From assembly GCA_002407645.1 (NCBI GenBank), contig DHNU01000003.1, forward strand, positions 1 to 8,666: a stretch of 8,666 nucleotides of DNA, given 5' to 3'. Below, one piece after another: positions 1 to 6,881 of the stretch. The position numbers were made by a program, and so were the translations under genes. Position 1 is the stretch's first letter. Each line of letters starts with the position of its first letter. The notes beneath the pieces are model-generated. The model searched no databases and was not told the origin of the DNA. It saw only the letters and a program-made list of their open reading frames with translations. The DNA is from Ruminococcaceae bacterium UBA5408 (GTDB taxonomy: Bacteria > Bacillota > Clostridia > Oscillospirales > Acutalibacteraceae).

Positions 1-1592
1 ATTCCGCCTCCATAAGGCTGAAACACAACGCCTGTAACTCCTTTACCGGATGCAAAATAATGTTTACCGTAGTAAAGAGGATAAAATACAGCAATATCTT
101 GCAGACGCTTTTCAGCTTTTGCAAAGGCTTGTGCGGCTTCAATTCCATAACTGTTTTCGGCATTTTCGACTAATTTGTCAAATGTCGAGTCGCTTAAACA
201 TGCAGGATTATTTTTGCTTTCACTTTTAAAGATGGATAAAACAGAAAGAGGTCCGTCGGTTGAAGGTTCCACAGGGCATAGTGCAATTTGATAATCTTCT
301 GATTTTATGCGCTCGGCAAGGTCTTCTTCGCTTAAAGGTTCCATATTAAAATAATGGTCAAATTTAGTGTTCCAAGCGGCAATCATATCGTTAACCATAA
401 GTTTTACCTGTGGGTCATCAAGGCAGATTACGCTTATGTTTCCGAGTTCCGATTTAGAAAGTTCCCGGAGTCCCCGATTGAGTGTTGTCGGGGCATTATC
501 ATCGTATCCTAAATAATAAGGATGATTATTTACGAGAGAGCGGTAATTTTTTTTCATAAATGTTGTTAGAGGGGGTATTATATTTTCTGCGGCATTTGTG
601 TTTTGAGGAATATTTTTTAAAAGTTGGTCGCGGTTTAAAGACTGAATAAATGCTTTGCGTATATTCAAATTTTTCATTACTTCTGACTGAGTGTTAAAAC
701 AAAGTCCCCATATAGTATCTTCAAATGATTTAACAGCACATCCGGATTTTTTTGCATCTTCAACTCTGTTTACCGGAATTTGAATTGCATCCACGGTTCC
801 TGCGGTAAGTGCGGATATTTGATCTGTTATTTTATTGTCTTCGTTCTCAATAGTAAATTTGACACTTACGGGCAAGGGTGTATTTTGACCTTTATATGTG
901 TCAGAACGTACCAAATTTATATATTTATCATGATCCCAGCCGTATTTTCCGTCTATAACAAAAGGACCGTTTCCACGGGTATAATCCCTTTCCAAACCAT
1001 ATCTTCCATGAGTTGCTTCAAACAACTTTTGATTACACGGCATAAAAACAGCTGATGCGGTTAAAGAAGGAAAATCCGGGTAAGGGTGTTTAAGACGAAC
1101 AACTAAGGTTTGCGCATTTGGAGCGGTAACTCCAAGCTGATTGGGAGCAGCAGCCCCGCTGTTGACTTCCTTTGCATTTTGAATACAGAACATGGGTGAA
1201 CATGTTGGTGAATTCGTCTGTGGTGCGAGGGCTCTTTGAAAAGCAAAAACAAAGTCATTTGCAGTAACCGGAGTATTATCTTTATCAGACCACTTTGCGT
1301 CTTTACGTAAAGTAAAAGTAAATACAGTGTCATTTTCACTGCTTTGCCAGCTTTCGGCAACCCCGGGATAGGGCTTATTATCCTTATCCAAACGTACAAG
1401 ACCTTCGAAAAGTGCAGATATTACGGTTAATGACGGACTGTCTGATGCAATCTGTGGGTCAAGCGTTTTAGGTTCGGCAGAAAGCTGATAATGTATTTTT
1501 TTATTTGCATTTTTAGGTGACTTGCTTGAGCATGCCGAAAATGCAAGTATTAAGCTTAGGCATAAAATTGCTGCTGTAATCTTTTTAAACAA
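1..1592 (-). CDS. Peptide ABC transporter substrate-binding lipoprotein (SBP_bac_5 family), 3' end cut by window edge
   Basis: Extracellular solute-binding protein of an oligopeptide/dipeptide ABC importer (OppA/DppA-like), expected to sit lipid-anchored on the outer face of the membrane and pass peptides to a permease. About 530 residues are visible, close to the usual family length, so only a few C-terminal residues should be missing. The N-terminus is a lipoprotein signal: two lysines at residues 3-4, a hydrophobic stretch, then AFSAC with the lipidated Cys at 21. Family hallmarks follow: SAEPKTLDPQ near residue 37, LFEGLVRLD, a PGVAESW segment and the TFTLRKDAKWSD block. The start is TTG at 1590-1592: an in-frame TAG lies two codons upstream, and GGGGTGAT (1600-1607) is a very good Shine-Dalgarno 7 bases away. 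Peptide specificity is inferred from family only; other small ligands are possible. Permease and ATPase genes may lie beyond position 1, but that is not visible. Confidence 0.88.
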   Translation of the reverse strand, partial: MFKKITAAILCLSLILAFSACSSKSPKNANKKIHYQLSAEPKTLDPQIASDSPSLTVISALFEGLVRLDKDNKPYPGVAESWQSSENDTVFTFTLRKDAKWSDKDNTPVTANDFVFAFQRALAPQTNSPTCSPMFCIQNAKEVNSGAAAPNQLGVTAPNAQTLVVRLKHPYPDFPSLTASAVFMPCNQKLFEATHGRYGLERDYTRGNGPFVIDGKYGWDHDKYINLVRSDTYKGQNTPLPVSVKFTIENEDNKITDQISALTAGTVDAIQIPVNRVEDAKKSGCAVKSFEDTIWGLCFNTQSEVMKNLNIRKAFIQSLNRDQLLKNIPQNTNAAENIIPPLTTFMKKNYRSLVNNHPYYLGYDDNAPTTLNRGLRELSKSELGNISVICLDDPQVKLMVNDMIAAWNTKFDHYFNMEPLSEEDLAERIKSEDYQIALCPVEPSTDGPLSVLSIFKSESKNNPACLSDSTFDKLVENAENSYGIEAAQAFAKAEKRLQDIAVFYPLYYGKHYFASGKGVTGVVFQPYGGG

Positions 1593-1626
1593 CGGCTAAA
1601 TCACCCCGATTCTTAGATGTCTAAAT

Positions 1627-1655
1627 ATTTTATCATCTTTTACAGTCTAATGCAA
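1627..1655 (-). promoter_or_regulatory. Candidate promoter for the substrate-binding protein gene
   Basis: On the minus strand, TTGCAT (1650-1655) and TAAAAT (1627-1632) are separated by exactly 17 bases. The -10 matches the consensus at 5 of 6 positions and the -35 at only 3 of 6. Transcription would begin near 1620, giving a leader of about 28 bases before the TTG start. A second possible element is a perfect TTGACA on the same strand at 1691-1696, but I see no good -10 at the right distance from it. A 12-base palindrome (1613-1624, TTAGATGTCTAA) lies at the predicted start point and could be an operator; that is speculative. Confidence 0.4.
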
Positions 1656-1703
1656 TGAAGTTAACATAATTGTTATATATTGATACTTTTTGTCAATTTT
1701 ACA

Positions 1704-1722
1704 AATAATATTACATATTATT
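1704..1722. promoter_or_regulatory. AT-rich 19-bp inverted repeat in the divergent promoter region
   Basis: AATAATAT, then TAC, then ATATTATT: perfect 8-base arms around a 3-base centre. It lies just upstream of the predicted -35 region of the superoxide reductase gene and between two divergent genes, a usual place for a repressor or activator site. Its size and form resemble Fur/PerR-family boxes; by eye it agrees with the classic 19-bp Fur box at 12 of 19 positions. The surrounding DNA is so AT-rich that a chance palindrome is quite possible. Confidence 0.3.
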
Positions 1723-1731
1723 AATAAACTC

Positions 1732-1770
1732 TTTATTTTTTTAGAAACAATTGATATAATAGAATATAAT
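1732..1770 (+). promoter_or_regulatory. Candidate promoter for the superoxide reductase gene
   Basis: Two perfect TATAAT hexamers lie at 1755-1760 and 1765-1770. The first has TTTATT (1732-1737) 17 bases upstream, and the second has TTAGAA (1741-1746) 18 bases upstream. Both -35 matches are poor, so the -10 sequences carry the call. The leader to the ATG at 1797 would be only about 20-30 bases. Which of the two hexamers is used cannot be decided from sequence. Confidence 0.5.
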
Positions 1771-1796
1771 AAATATATGAAATGGAGGAAAGTAAT

Positions 1797-2186
1797 ATGG
1801 CAAACAAAAACGCAAAATTTTTTATGTGTAAGCATTGTGGAAATTTTGTTAAAATGATTAAAAACAGTGGAGTTTCAATGATTTGTTGTGGCGAAGAAAT
1901 GGTTGAACTTATCCCTAACACTTCAGACGGTGCCCATGATAAACATGTTCCTGTTGTGAGTGTTTCGGAAGGAGAGGTATCAGCTAAAATCGGCAGTGCA
2001 GAACATCCAATGGTTGATGCACACTATATTGAGTGGATTTACCTTGAAACAGAAAAAGGCGGACAGATGAAAATGCTTAAACCGGGGGACAAACCCGAAG
2101 CACTTTTTACAGTTGAAGATGATAAGCCAATTTCTGTTTATGCATATTGTAACCTTCATGGACTGTGGCAGACCAAGATAGACTAA
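1797..2186 (+). CDS. dfx: Desulfoferrodoxin (two-iron superoxide reductase)
   Basis: Reduces superoxide to hydrogen peroxide in the cytoplasm without releasing oxygen, a defence typical of anaerobes; electrons usually come from rubredoxin. The protein is 129 residues. The N-terminal desulforedoxin domain carries the Fe(Cys)4 centre: Cys11, Cys14, Cys30 and Cys31. The C-terminal catalytic domain has the Fe(His)4Cys ligands His50 (DKHVP), His70 and His76 (EHPM...DAH), Cys118 and His121 (CNLHG). These align, one residue offset, with the ligands of Desulfoarculus baarsii desulfoferrodoxin. The usual Glu before the catalytic Lys is Asp48 here, while Lys49 is kept. I chose the ATG at 1797 because GGAGG (1784-1788) lies 8 bases upstream; the in-frame ATG at 1782 falls inside the ribosome-binding region. 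It is a single-gene unit with its own promoter and a terminator downstream. Confidence 0.95.
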   Translation: MANKNAKFFMCKHCGNFVKMIKNSGVSMICCGEEMVELIPNTSDGAHDKHVPVVSVSEGEVSAKIGSAEHPMVDAHYIEWIYLETEKGGQMKMLKPGDKPEALFTVEDDKPISVYAYCNLHGLWQTKID

Positions 2187-2240
2187 TGAGCCTTAAATAA
2201 ATTATATAACCTTAGCATTTGAACCGTAATTAAATAAACA

Positions 2241-2273
2241 AAATGCCGCTTGGAAATTATCCAAACGGCATTT
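2241..2273. terminator. Bidirectional hairpin terminator between dfx and gpmI
   Basis: AAATGCCG pairs with CGGCATTT (8 bp), followed by one C-A mismatch, four further pairs (TTGG/CCAA) and a 7-base loop. It lies between convergent genes. Read on the minus strand, the stem runs into a T-rich tail (TTTTGTTTATTT), making a good intrinsic terminator for the glycolytic operon. Read on the plus strand, the tail ATTTATTATATT is less perfect but adequate for the superoxide reductase transcript. Confidence 0.8.
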
Positions 2274-2303
2274 ATTATATTGAAAATAAAGTTATCAGTA
2301 ATT

Positions 2304-3815
2304 TTATTCAATAATGCTTGTACCGGTCATTTCTTTCGGCTGTGGCAAGCCTAAAATTTTAAGTATTGTAGGAGCAATATCAGCAAGCTTTCCGCCGGAA
2401 CGCAGTTTGCACGGATAACCTACAACACAGAAAGGAACCGGATTTGTTGTATGAGCAGTAAACGGAGAACCGTCTTCGTCATACATTTTATCGGCATTTC
2501 CGTGGTCAGCAGTGATAAGTGCAATACCGCCGAGCTCATTAATTTCATGTATAATTCTTCCAACACATGAATCAACAGCTTCAACAGCGGCTTTTGCAGC
2601 ACTGAATACACCTGTGTGACCGACCATATCGCAGTTGGCATAATTCAGTATAATAACATCGTATTTGCCGCTCTTGATACGTTCGACAAGTGCGTCGGTA
2701 ACTTTATATGCACTCATTTCAGGCTGTAAATCATAAGTTGCAACTTTTGGTGAATGAATAAGTACGCGGTCTTCACCTTCATACTGTTTTTCAACTCCGC
2801 CGTTAAAGAAAAATGTTACATGTGCATATTTTTCAGTTTCGGCTATACGAAGCTGTGAAAGTCCGCTATTGGAAATATATTCACCCAATGTATTTTTGAG
2901 TGCTTCAGGCTTAAAGGCAACCATAACATTCGGCATAGTTGCATCGTACTGTGTCATGCATACATAAGTGAGTGGGAAGAATCCGTTTTTGCGGTTAAAA
3001 CCGTTAAATTCAGGATCTACAAATGTTCTTGTAATTTCACGGGCTCTGTCAGGACGGAAATTAAAGAAAATGACGGAATCGTTCTCTTTAATGCTTGCGT
3101 CTTTTGCACATACCGTAGGAATTACAAATTCATCAGTAACTCCGTCTTTATAGGAATTCTCTACAGCTGTAACCGGGTCGGAACATTGCACTCCTTCGCC
3201 GTAAACCATTGCAGAATATGCTTTTCCCACACGCTCCCAGCGGTTGTCGCGGTCCATTGCATAGTAGCGTCCCATGACGGTTGCAATTTCGCCTACGCCG
3301 ATTTCTTTGAGCTTTGCGGCGCATTTGGCGACATAGTCTTTACCGGAACTCGGCGGAACGTCACGACCGTCAAGAAAAGCGTGGATAAAAACTTTTTTAC
3401 AACCTCTCATTTTTGCAAGTTTAACTAATGCATATAAATGAGAATTATGGCTGTGAACACCACCGTCTGAAAGAAGACCGATAAGGTGTAAAGCTTTGTT
3501 ATTTTTTGCTGCATTATCCGCGGCAGAAACAAAAGCCGGATTTTCGAAGAAATCACCGTCTTCAATCGACTTTGTAATTCTTGTAAGTTCTTGGTAAACA
3601 ATGCGGCCTGCGCCGATGTTTGTATGTCCAACTTCAGAATTTCCCATTTGGCCGTCCGGAAGACCGACGTCAAGACCGGATGCACCAATTTGTGTTACTG
3701 GATTATTTGCAAATAGGCGGTCTAAGTTTGGTTTGTTGGCGGCTTTTATCGCATTGCCGCTTTCTTCACCGATACCGAAACCATCGAGAATCATTAATAT
3801 TAAAGGTTTTTTCAT
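2304..3815 (-). CDS. gpmI: 2,3-bisphosphoglycerate-independent phosphoglycerate mutase
   Basis: Interconverts 3-phosphoglycerate and 2-phosphoglycerate in lower glycolysis, using two Mn2+-type metals and a phosphoserine intermediate. It is full length at 503 residues (family about 510). Metal and catalytic residues are all visible: Asp11 (LDGFG), the phosphorylated Ser60 (GNSEVGH), Asp396 and His400 (CDMVGH), Asp437-His438 (ADHGNAD) and His455 (AHTTN). Substrate-binding residues match those of the Geobacillus stearothermophilus enzyme: His121 (GGVHSH), Arg151-Asp152 (DGRD), Arg183, Arg254 and Arg257 (FRPDR) and Lys329. It is the last gene of the trmL-pgk-tpiA-gpmI run, 32 bases after tpiA. 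The ribosome site is weak: the nearest candidate, GCAGGA, leaves about 14 bases before the ATG, so it may depend on translation of tpiA. The ATG gives the standard family N-terminus. Confidence 0.97.
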   Translation of the reverse strand: MKKPLILMILDGFGIGEESGNAIKAANKPNLDRLFANNPVTQIGASGLDVGLPDGQMGNSEVGHTNIGAGRIVYQELTRITKSIEDGDFFENPAFVSAADNAAKNNKALHLIGLLSDGGVHSHNSHLYALVKLAKMRGCKKVFIHAFLDGRDVPPSSGKDYVAKCAAKLKEIGVGEIATVMGRYYAMDRDNRWERVGKAYSAMVYGEGVQCSDPVTAVENSYKDGVTDEFVIPTVCAKDASIKENDSVIFFNFRPDRAREITRTFVDPEFNGFNRKNGFFPLTYVCMTQYDATMPNVMVAFKPEALKNTLGEYISNSGLSQLRIAETEKYAHVTFFFNGGVEKQYEGEDRVLIHSPKVATYDLQPEMSAYKVTDALVERIKSGKYDVIILNYANCDMVGHTGVFSAAKAAVEAVDSCVGRIIHEINELGGIALITADHGNADKMYDEDGSPFTAHTTNPVPFCVVGYPCKLRSGGKLADIAPTILKILGLPQPKEMTGTSIIE

Positions 3816-3847
3816 GTTATTTTAAAAATCCTGCCTTTCAGATGCAT

Positions 3848-4615
3848 TTATCTGCTTGCGGCTTTTACAATTTCAGCAAAATCATTAGCTTTTAATGATG
3901 CGCCGCCGATTAAGCCACCGTCGACATCAGGCTGATCCAGCAATTCGTTTGCGTTGTTTGGCTTCATAGAGCCGCCGTATTGAATAGTCATAGCGTCAGC
4001 GGATGCTGTATCATAAAGATTCTTGACGGTGGAACGAATAATTGCACAAACTTCGTTTGCCTGCTGTGAAGTTGCAGTTTTACCTGTTCCGATTGCCCAA
4101 ACAGGCTCATAAGCAATGATAATATTTTTAAGTTCATCTTTCTTAACGCCGTTAAGAGCAATTTTAGTCTGCATTGCAACGAGTTCTGCTGTAATACCCT
4201 GTTCACGCTGTTCGAGGTATTCACCTACACAGAGGATAACTTTAAGACCGTTGTCCAACGCTGCACGCACACGCTTATTAACTGTAACATTTGTTTCGCC
4301 GAAATATGTTCTGCGTTCGCTGTGTCCGATAATTACATATTCAACGCCCATAGTTTTAAGCATATCTGCGGAAATTTCGCCTGTAAAAGCACCGCTTTTT
4401 TCCCAGTGGCAGTTTTCGGCGCCAACACCGATATTGGAACCTTTTGTTGCCTGTAAAGCAGCTTCAAGGTCTACATAAGGAACGCAAACAATAACGCCGC
4501 AGTCTGCATCTTTTACTAAAGGCTTAATTTCACTGATAAGTTCAGTAGTTTCTACAGGAGTTTTATTCATTTTCCAGTTGCCGGCGATAACCGCTTTTCT
4601 CAGCTTCTTGTTCAT
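3848..4615 (-). CDS. tpiA: Triose-phosphate isomerase
   Basis: Interconverts dihydroxyacetone phosphate and glyceraldehyde 3-phosphate; cytoplasmic TIM barrel, normally a homodimer. At 255 residues it has the usual bacterial length. The catalytic set is complete: Asn13 and Lys15 (GNWKMN), His98 (IIGHSERR) and Glu170 (AYEPVWAIGTGK). The last motif begins the flexible phosphate-gripping loop. The phosphate site YGGSMKPNN (213-221) and GLIGGASL (234-241) are intact. The ATG has a strong AAAGGAG site (4625-4631) 9 bases upstream. It lies between pgk and gpmI on the same strand, in the usual Firmicute order. The 82-base gap from pgk holds a perfect hairpin that may affect how much of the operon message reaches tpiA and gpmI. 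Confidence 0.97.
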   Translation of the reverse strand: MNKKLRKAVIAGNWKMNKTPVETTELISEIKPLVKDADCGVIVCVPYVDLEAALQATKGSNIGVGAENCHWEKSGAFTGEISADMLKTMGVEYVIIGHSERRTYFGETNVTVNKRVRAALDNGLKVILCVGEYLEQREQGITAELVAMQTKIALNGVKKDELKNIIIAYEPVWAIGTGKTATSQQANEVCAIIRSTVKNLYDTASADAMTIQYGGSMKPNNANELLDQPDVDGGLIGGASLKANDFAEIVKAASR

Positions 4616-4650
4616 AAATCATATCTCCTTTAAAAATGTTATTATATTTT

Positions 4651-4677
4651 AAATGCGGCAGCAGGGCTGCCGCATTT
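4651..4677 (-). other. Perfect 12-bp intercistronic hairpin between pgk and tpiA
   Basis: Arms 4651-4662 and 4666-4677 are exact reverse complements (AAATGCGGCAGC / GCTGCCGCATTT) around a 3-base loop. It is GC-rich in an AT-rich gap, 20 bases after the pgk stop and 19 bases before the tpiA ribosome site. On the coding strand the stem is followed by AAAATATAAT with no run of T, so it does not look like a standard intrinsic terminator. An mRNA-stabilising or processing stem, a partial attenuator, or a scattered palindromic repeat are all possible. Confidence 0.6.
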
Positions 4678-4697
4678 CTATGCAAAACAATCTATAA

Positions 4698-5891
4698 TTA
4701 TTTATCGTTAAGGCACGCAATGCCCGGGAGTTCGCGTCCTTCGAGGAATTCGAGCGAAGCACCGCCACCGGTGGAAATGTGTGTCATCTTATCGGCAAAG
4801 CCCAATTTTTCAACAGCCGCTGCGGAATCTCCGCCGCCAATGATGGAAATAGCGCCGCTGTCAGCAACAGCCTTTGCAACTGCAATTGTACCTTTTGCAA
4901 AGTTGTCCCATTCTGAAACACCCATAGGTCCGTTCCATACAACAGTTCCTGCGCCCTTTATTGCGTCAGAGAACATGGCGGAAGTCTTAGGCCCGATATC
5001 AAGCCCCATCCAGCCGTCAGGAATATTGTCGGAATTGACTGTTTTGTGTTCTGCGTCTGCTTTATATTCTGTAGCAACAACGTTATCTACAGGAATAAGG
5101 AATTTAACTCCTTTATCTTTAGCTTTTGCCATCAAGTCTTTTGCAAGTTCAACTTTGTCGCTCTCACAAATAGAAGTGCCGATTGAATAACCGAGTGCAT
5201 TCATAAATGTGTAAGCCATACCACCGCCGATAATTAAAGTGTCAACTTTATCGAGGAGGTTTGTAATAACACCGATTTTATCGGAAACTTTAGCGCCGCC
5301 TAAAATTGCAGCGAATGGACGCTTCGGACTGGCAAGTGCGCCGCCCATAATTGTAATTTCTTTCTTAATCAGGAAACCGCATACAGCAGGAAGATAGTTA
5401 GCAACGCCCGCTGTTGAAGCATGAGCTCTATGTGCTGTGCCGAAAGCATCGTTTACATAGATTTCAGCAAGAGAAGCAAGCTGTTTTGCAAATTCAGGGT
5501 CATTTTTCTCTTCTTCTTTGTGAAAACGAACATTTTCAATAAGTTCGACTTCACCGTCTTTTAATGAAGCTGCAATACTCTTTGCGCTTTCACCAATGAC
5601 ATCTTCTGCCATTTTTACATCTTGCCCAAGTGCTTTTGAAAGATAAACAGCAACAGGAGCCAAAGAGAATTTCTTATTAAATTCACCCTTCGGACGGCCA
5701 AGGTGTGAACAAAGAATAACCTTTGCGTTATGGTCTATCAAATATTTAATTGTCTTTAGTGCTTCATTGATACGTTTCGGGTCAGTAATGTTTCCCTCAT
5801 CATCAAACGGTACGTTAAAGTCACAGCGAACCAAAACTTTTTTGCCAGCTACATCTATATCTTCGACAGTCTTTTTGTTGAGATAATTCAT
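4698..5891 (-). CDS. pgk: Phosphoglycerate kinase
   Basis: Transfers the acyl phosphate of 1,3-bisphosphoglycerate to ADP, making ATP and 3-phosphoglycerate; a cytoplasmic monomer of two Rossmann-like lobes. With the start chosen here it has 397 residues, the usual length. Visible motifs are the family signature [11 protein letters not shown] (18-28), the substrate-binding HLGRP (63-67), the nucleotide-lobe GGAKVSDK (198-205), WNGPMGVSE (319-327), GGGDS (352-356) and [13 protein letters not shown] (373-385). I prefer the ATG at 5889-5891 because AAAGGAG (5900-5906) is 8 bases away. An in-frame GTG three codons upstream (5898-5900) overlaps that ribosome site and cannot use it. A strong promoter sits about 50 bases upstream, so pgk probably leads the glycolytic transcript even though trmL precedes it on the same strand. 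Confidence 0.97.
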   Translation of the reverse strand: MNYLNKKTVEDIDVAGKKVLVRCDFNVPFDDEGNITDPKRINEALKTIKYLIDHNAKVILCSHLGRPKGEFNKKFSLAPVAVYLSKALGQDVKMAEDVIGESAKSIAASLKDGEVELIENVRFHKEEEKNDPEFAKQLASLAEIYVNDAFGTAHRAHASTAGVANYLPAVCGFLIKKEITIMGGALASPKRPFAAILGGAKVSDKIGVITNLLDKVDTLIIGGGMAYTFMNALGYSIGTSICESDKVELAKDLMAKAKDKGVKFLIPVDNVVATEYKADAEHKTVNSDNIPDGWMGLDIGPKTSAMFSDAIKGAGTVVWNGPMGVSEWDNFAKGTIAVAKAVADSGAISIIGGGDSAAAVEKLGFADKMTHISTGGGASLEFLEGRELPGIACLNDK

Positions 5892-5942
5892 GCTTAGCAC
5901 TCCTTTATATTATTATAATAGAATTTACGATTTTCTTCCGAT

Positions 5943-5971
5943 ATTATACAATAAATATTTAACAATTTCAA
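5943..5971 (-). promoter_or_regulatory. Strong sigma-A-type promoter of the pgk-tpiA-gpmI operon
   Basis: On the minus strand, TTGAAA (5966-5971, 5 of 6 consensus) and TATAAT (5943-5948, perfect) are separated by exactly 17 bases. It lies in the 120-base gap between trmL and pgk. Transcription would start near 5936, leaving a leader of about 45 bases. It is the best promoter match in the window, as expected for a highly expressed glycolytic operon. I see no convincing terminator between trmL and this site, so readthrough from trmL is also possible. Confidence 0.75.
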
Positions 5972-6011
5972 GGCAAACAGACAGTCTTTGAGGAACTTTG
6001 TTAAAAAATAA

Positions 6012-6512
6012 TCACCATTTGTAATTTCTAAGCTGTCCTTCACAAAGAAGTTCAGGATAATTCCATTGGCGTAAAACTTCGTAAACACCTATTGCAACGG
6101 AATTTGAAAGGTTAAGGCTTCGTGCGTCTTCATTATTAAGCATCGGTATTCGTACACAATTGTCGGAATTTTCAAAAAGCAGTTTTTCGGGAAGTCCTGC
6201 GGTTTCTTTCCCGAAAAACAGGTAACAATTATCAGGATATTTTATATCAGAGTGGATATTCTTAGCTTTTGTTGAAAAATAGTAAAAATTACCTGAATTT
6301 TGTTCGAAAAATTCGGCAAGGCTATCATAATAGGAAATATCAAGGAGATGCCAGTAGTCAAGTCCGGTTCTTTTTAATTTTTTATCGTCAATTTTAAAAC
6401 CAAGAGGTCCTACAAGATGAAGCCGTGCGCCCGTTGCGGCACAAGTTCTTGCAACATTGCCGGTGTTTTGTGGAATTTCCGGTTCAACCATTACGATGTT
6501 TAATGTCGCCAT
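6012..6512 (-). CDS. trmL: tRNA (cytidine/uridine(34)-2'-O)-methyltransferase, TrmL/CspR family
   Basis: SPOUT-class methyltransferase that uses S-adenosylmethionine to 2'-O-methylate the wobble base of certain leucine tRNAs; cytoplasmic dimer with a knotted cofactor site. The length of 166 residues is close to the roughly 157 of E. coli TrmL (YibK). Visible signatures are EPEIPQNTGNVART (10-23), LHLVGPLGF (31-39), the knot segment FFGKETAGLP (99-108), IPML (122-125) and RSLNLSNSVAIGVYEVLRQ (131-149). The ATG has AAAGGAG (6522-6528) 9 bases upstream. It precedes the glycolytic operon on the same strand with no clear terminator between them. Nothing in the sequence links it functionally to glycolysis. 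I see no confident promoter ahead of it. The exact tRNA target is inferred from the family. Confidence 0.93.
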   Translation of the reverse strand: MATLNIVMVEPEIPQNTGNVARTCAATGARLHLVGPLGFKIDDKKLKRTGLDYWHLLDISYYDSLAEFFEQNSGNFYYFSTKAKNIHSDIKYPDNCYLFFGKETAGLPEKLLFENSDNCVRIPMLNNEDARSLNLSNSVAIGVYEVLRQWNYPELLCEGQLRNYKW

Positions 6513-6529
6513 TTTAGTATGCTCCTTTT

Positions 6530-6558
6530 TTTAAATGGTATTAATTTTCAAATATATT
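6530..6558 (+). promoter_or_regulatory. Weak candidate promoter for the small glycine-zipper gene
   Basis: TTTAAA (6530-6535) and TATATT (6553-6558) are separated by 17 bases, matching consensus at 4 and 5 of 6 positions. The leader to the ATG at 6637 would be about 72 bases. The DNA here is AT-rich, so chance similarity is likely. Confidence 0.3.
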
Positions 6559-6636
6559 ACAGATATAAACAGACAGAAAGAGGGGAATATATTGAAAGGC
6601 CTACGTTTTATATTTTGTGTGTGGAGGTTTTTCATT

Positions 6637-6819
6637 ATGTATAAACAAACTATGGGCTTTATAAGGGGAATGGGCGCCGGTATGGTTGCCGGTTTTACCG
6701 CTGCGGCAGTTGGAAACAGAATGATGAAGAACAACAGAGGTTTCAGACGTAATGCAAACAAAGCAATGCGCGCGGTAAACGGTATGTTTGGAAACGTACA
6801 GGACATTTTTAGGCAATAA
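6637..6819 (+). CDS. Small basic protein with a glycine-zipper segment (function unknown)
   Basis: A 60-residue protein of unknown function. It resembles short hypothetical proteins I associate with Clostridia (loosely YtxH-like), but that is recollection and not a search. Residues 7-26 form a glycine/alanine-rich, mostly hydrophobic stretch with Gly at 7, 11, 15 and 19, a GxxxGxxxGxxxG pattern typical of tightly packed membrane helices. From residue 28 the chain is strongly basic. Overall it has about ten Lys/Arg against one Asp. The ATG has GGAGG (6624-6628) 8 bases upstream. A competing in-frame start, TTG at 6592, has GAGGGG (6580-6585) 6 bases upstream and would give 75 residues with an extra hydrophobic N-terminus. 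It stands alone, divergent from trmL, convergent with pilC, and ends in a hairpin terminator. A membrane-associated role is inference. Confidence 0.75.
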   Translation: MYKQTMGFIRGMGAGMVAGFTAAAVGNRMMKNNRGFRRNANKAMRAVNGMFGNVQDIFRQ

Positions 6820-6838
6820 CATCGGCAAATTTTTTCTG

Positions 6839-6870
6839 AAATATCGGTGGGGAATTCTCCGCCGATATTT
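6839..6870 (+). terminator. Hairpin terminator after the small glycine-zipper gene
   Basis: Arms 6839-6852 and 6857-6870 form a 14-bp stem that includes two G-T wobble pairs, with an AATT loop. It begins 19 bases after the stop codon. The plus-strand tail ATTGTTT is only moderately T-rich. On the minus strand, where it would end the pilC transcript, the tail is poor (CAGAAAAAATTT), though the stem could still act in both directions. Confidence 0.6.
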
Positions 6871-6881
6871 ATTGTTTAAAG

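Noticed and set aside
780..1399. Frames on both strands inside the left 1.6 kb
   Set aside because: They overlap the substrate-binding protein, which runs uninterrupted from 1592 to the window edge with clear family motifs.
1681..1740. Short AT-rich repeats such as TTATTAATAA
   Set aside because: Simple AT composition explains them; no array or regular spacing suggests CRISPR or an origin.
1782..1796. Upstream ATG start for desulfoferrodoxin
   Set aside because: It falls inside the ribosome-binding sequence; the ATG at 1797 has correct spacing and gives the usual family N-terminus.
4116..4478. A 120-codon plus-strand frame
   Set aside because: Antisense shadow of tpiA, whose catalytic residues are all intact.
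4636..5190. A 184-codon open frame on the plus strand
   Set aside because: It lies antisense to the well-supported pgk gene, has low-complexity Ser/Pro/Ala-rich composition, and matches no family I know.
5894..6088. A 64-codon minus-strand frame between trmL and pgk
   Set aside because: It overlaps the end of trmL, spans the pgk promoter and has an AT-driven composition with no family resemblance.
6531..6828. Minus-strand frames opposite the small glycine-zipper gene
   Set aside because: They have no ribosome site and end inside the terminator or promoter regions of neighbouring genes; the plus-strand gene has a clear Shine-Dalgarno and terminator.
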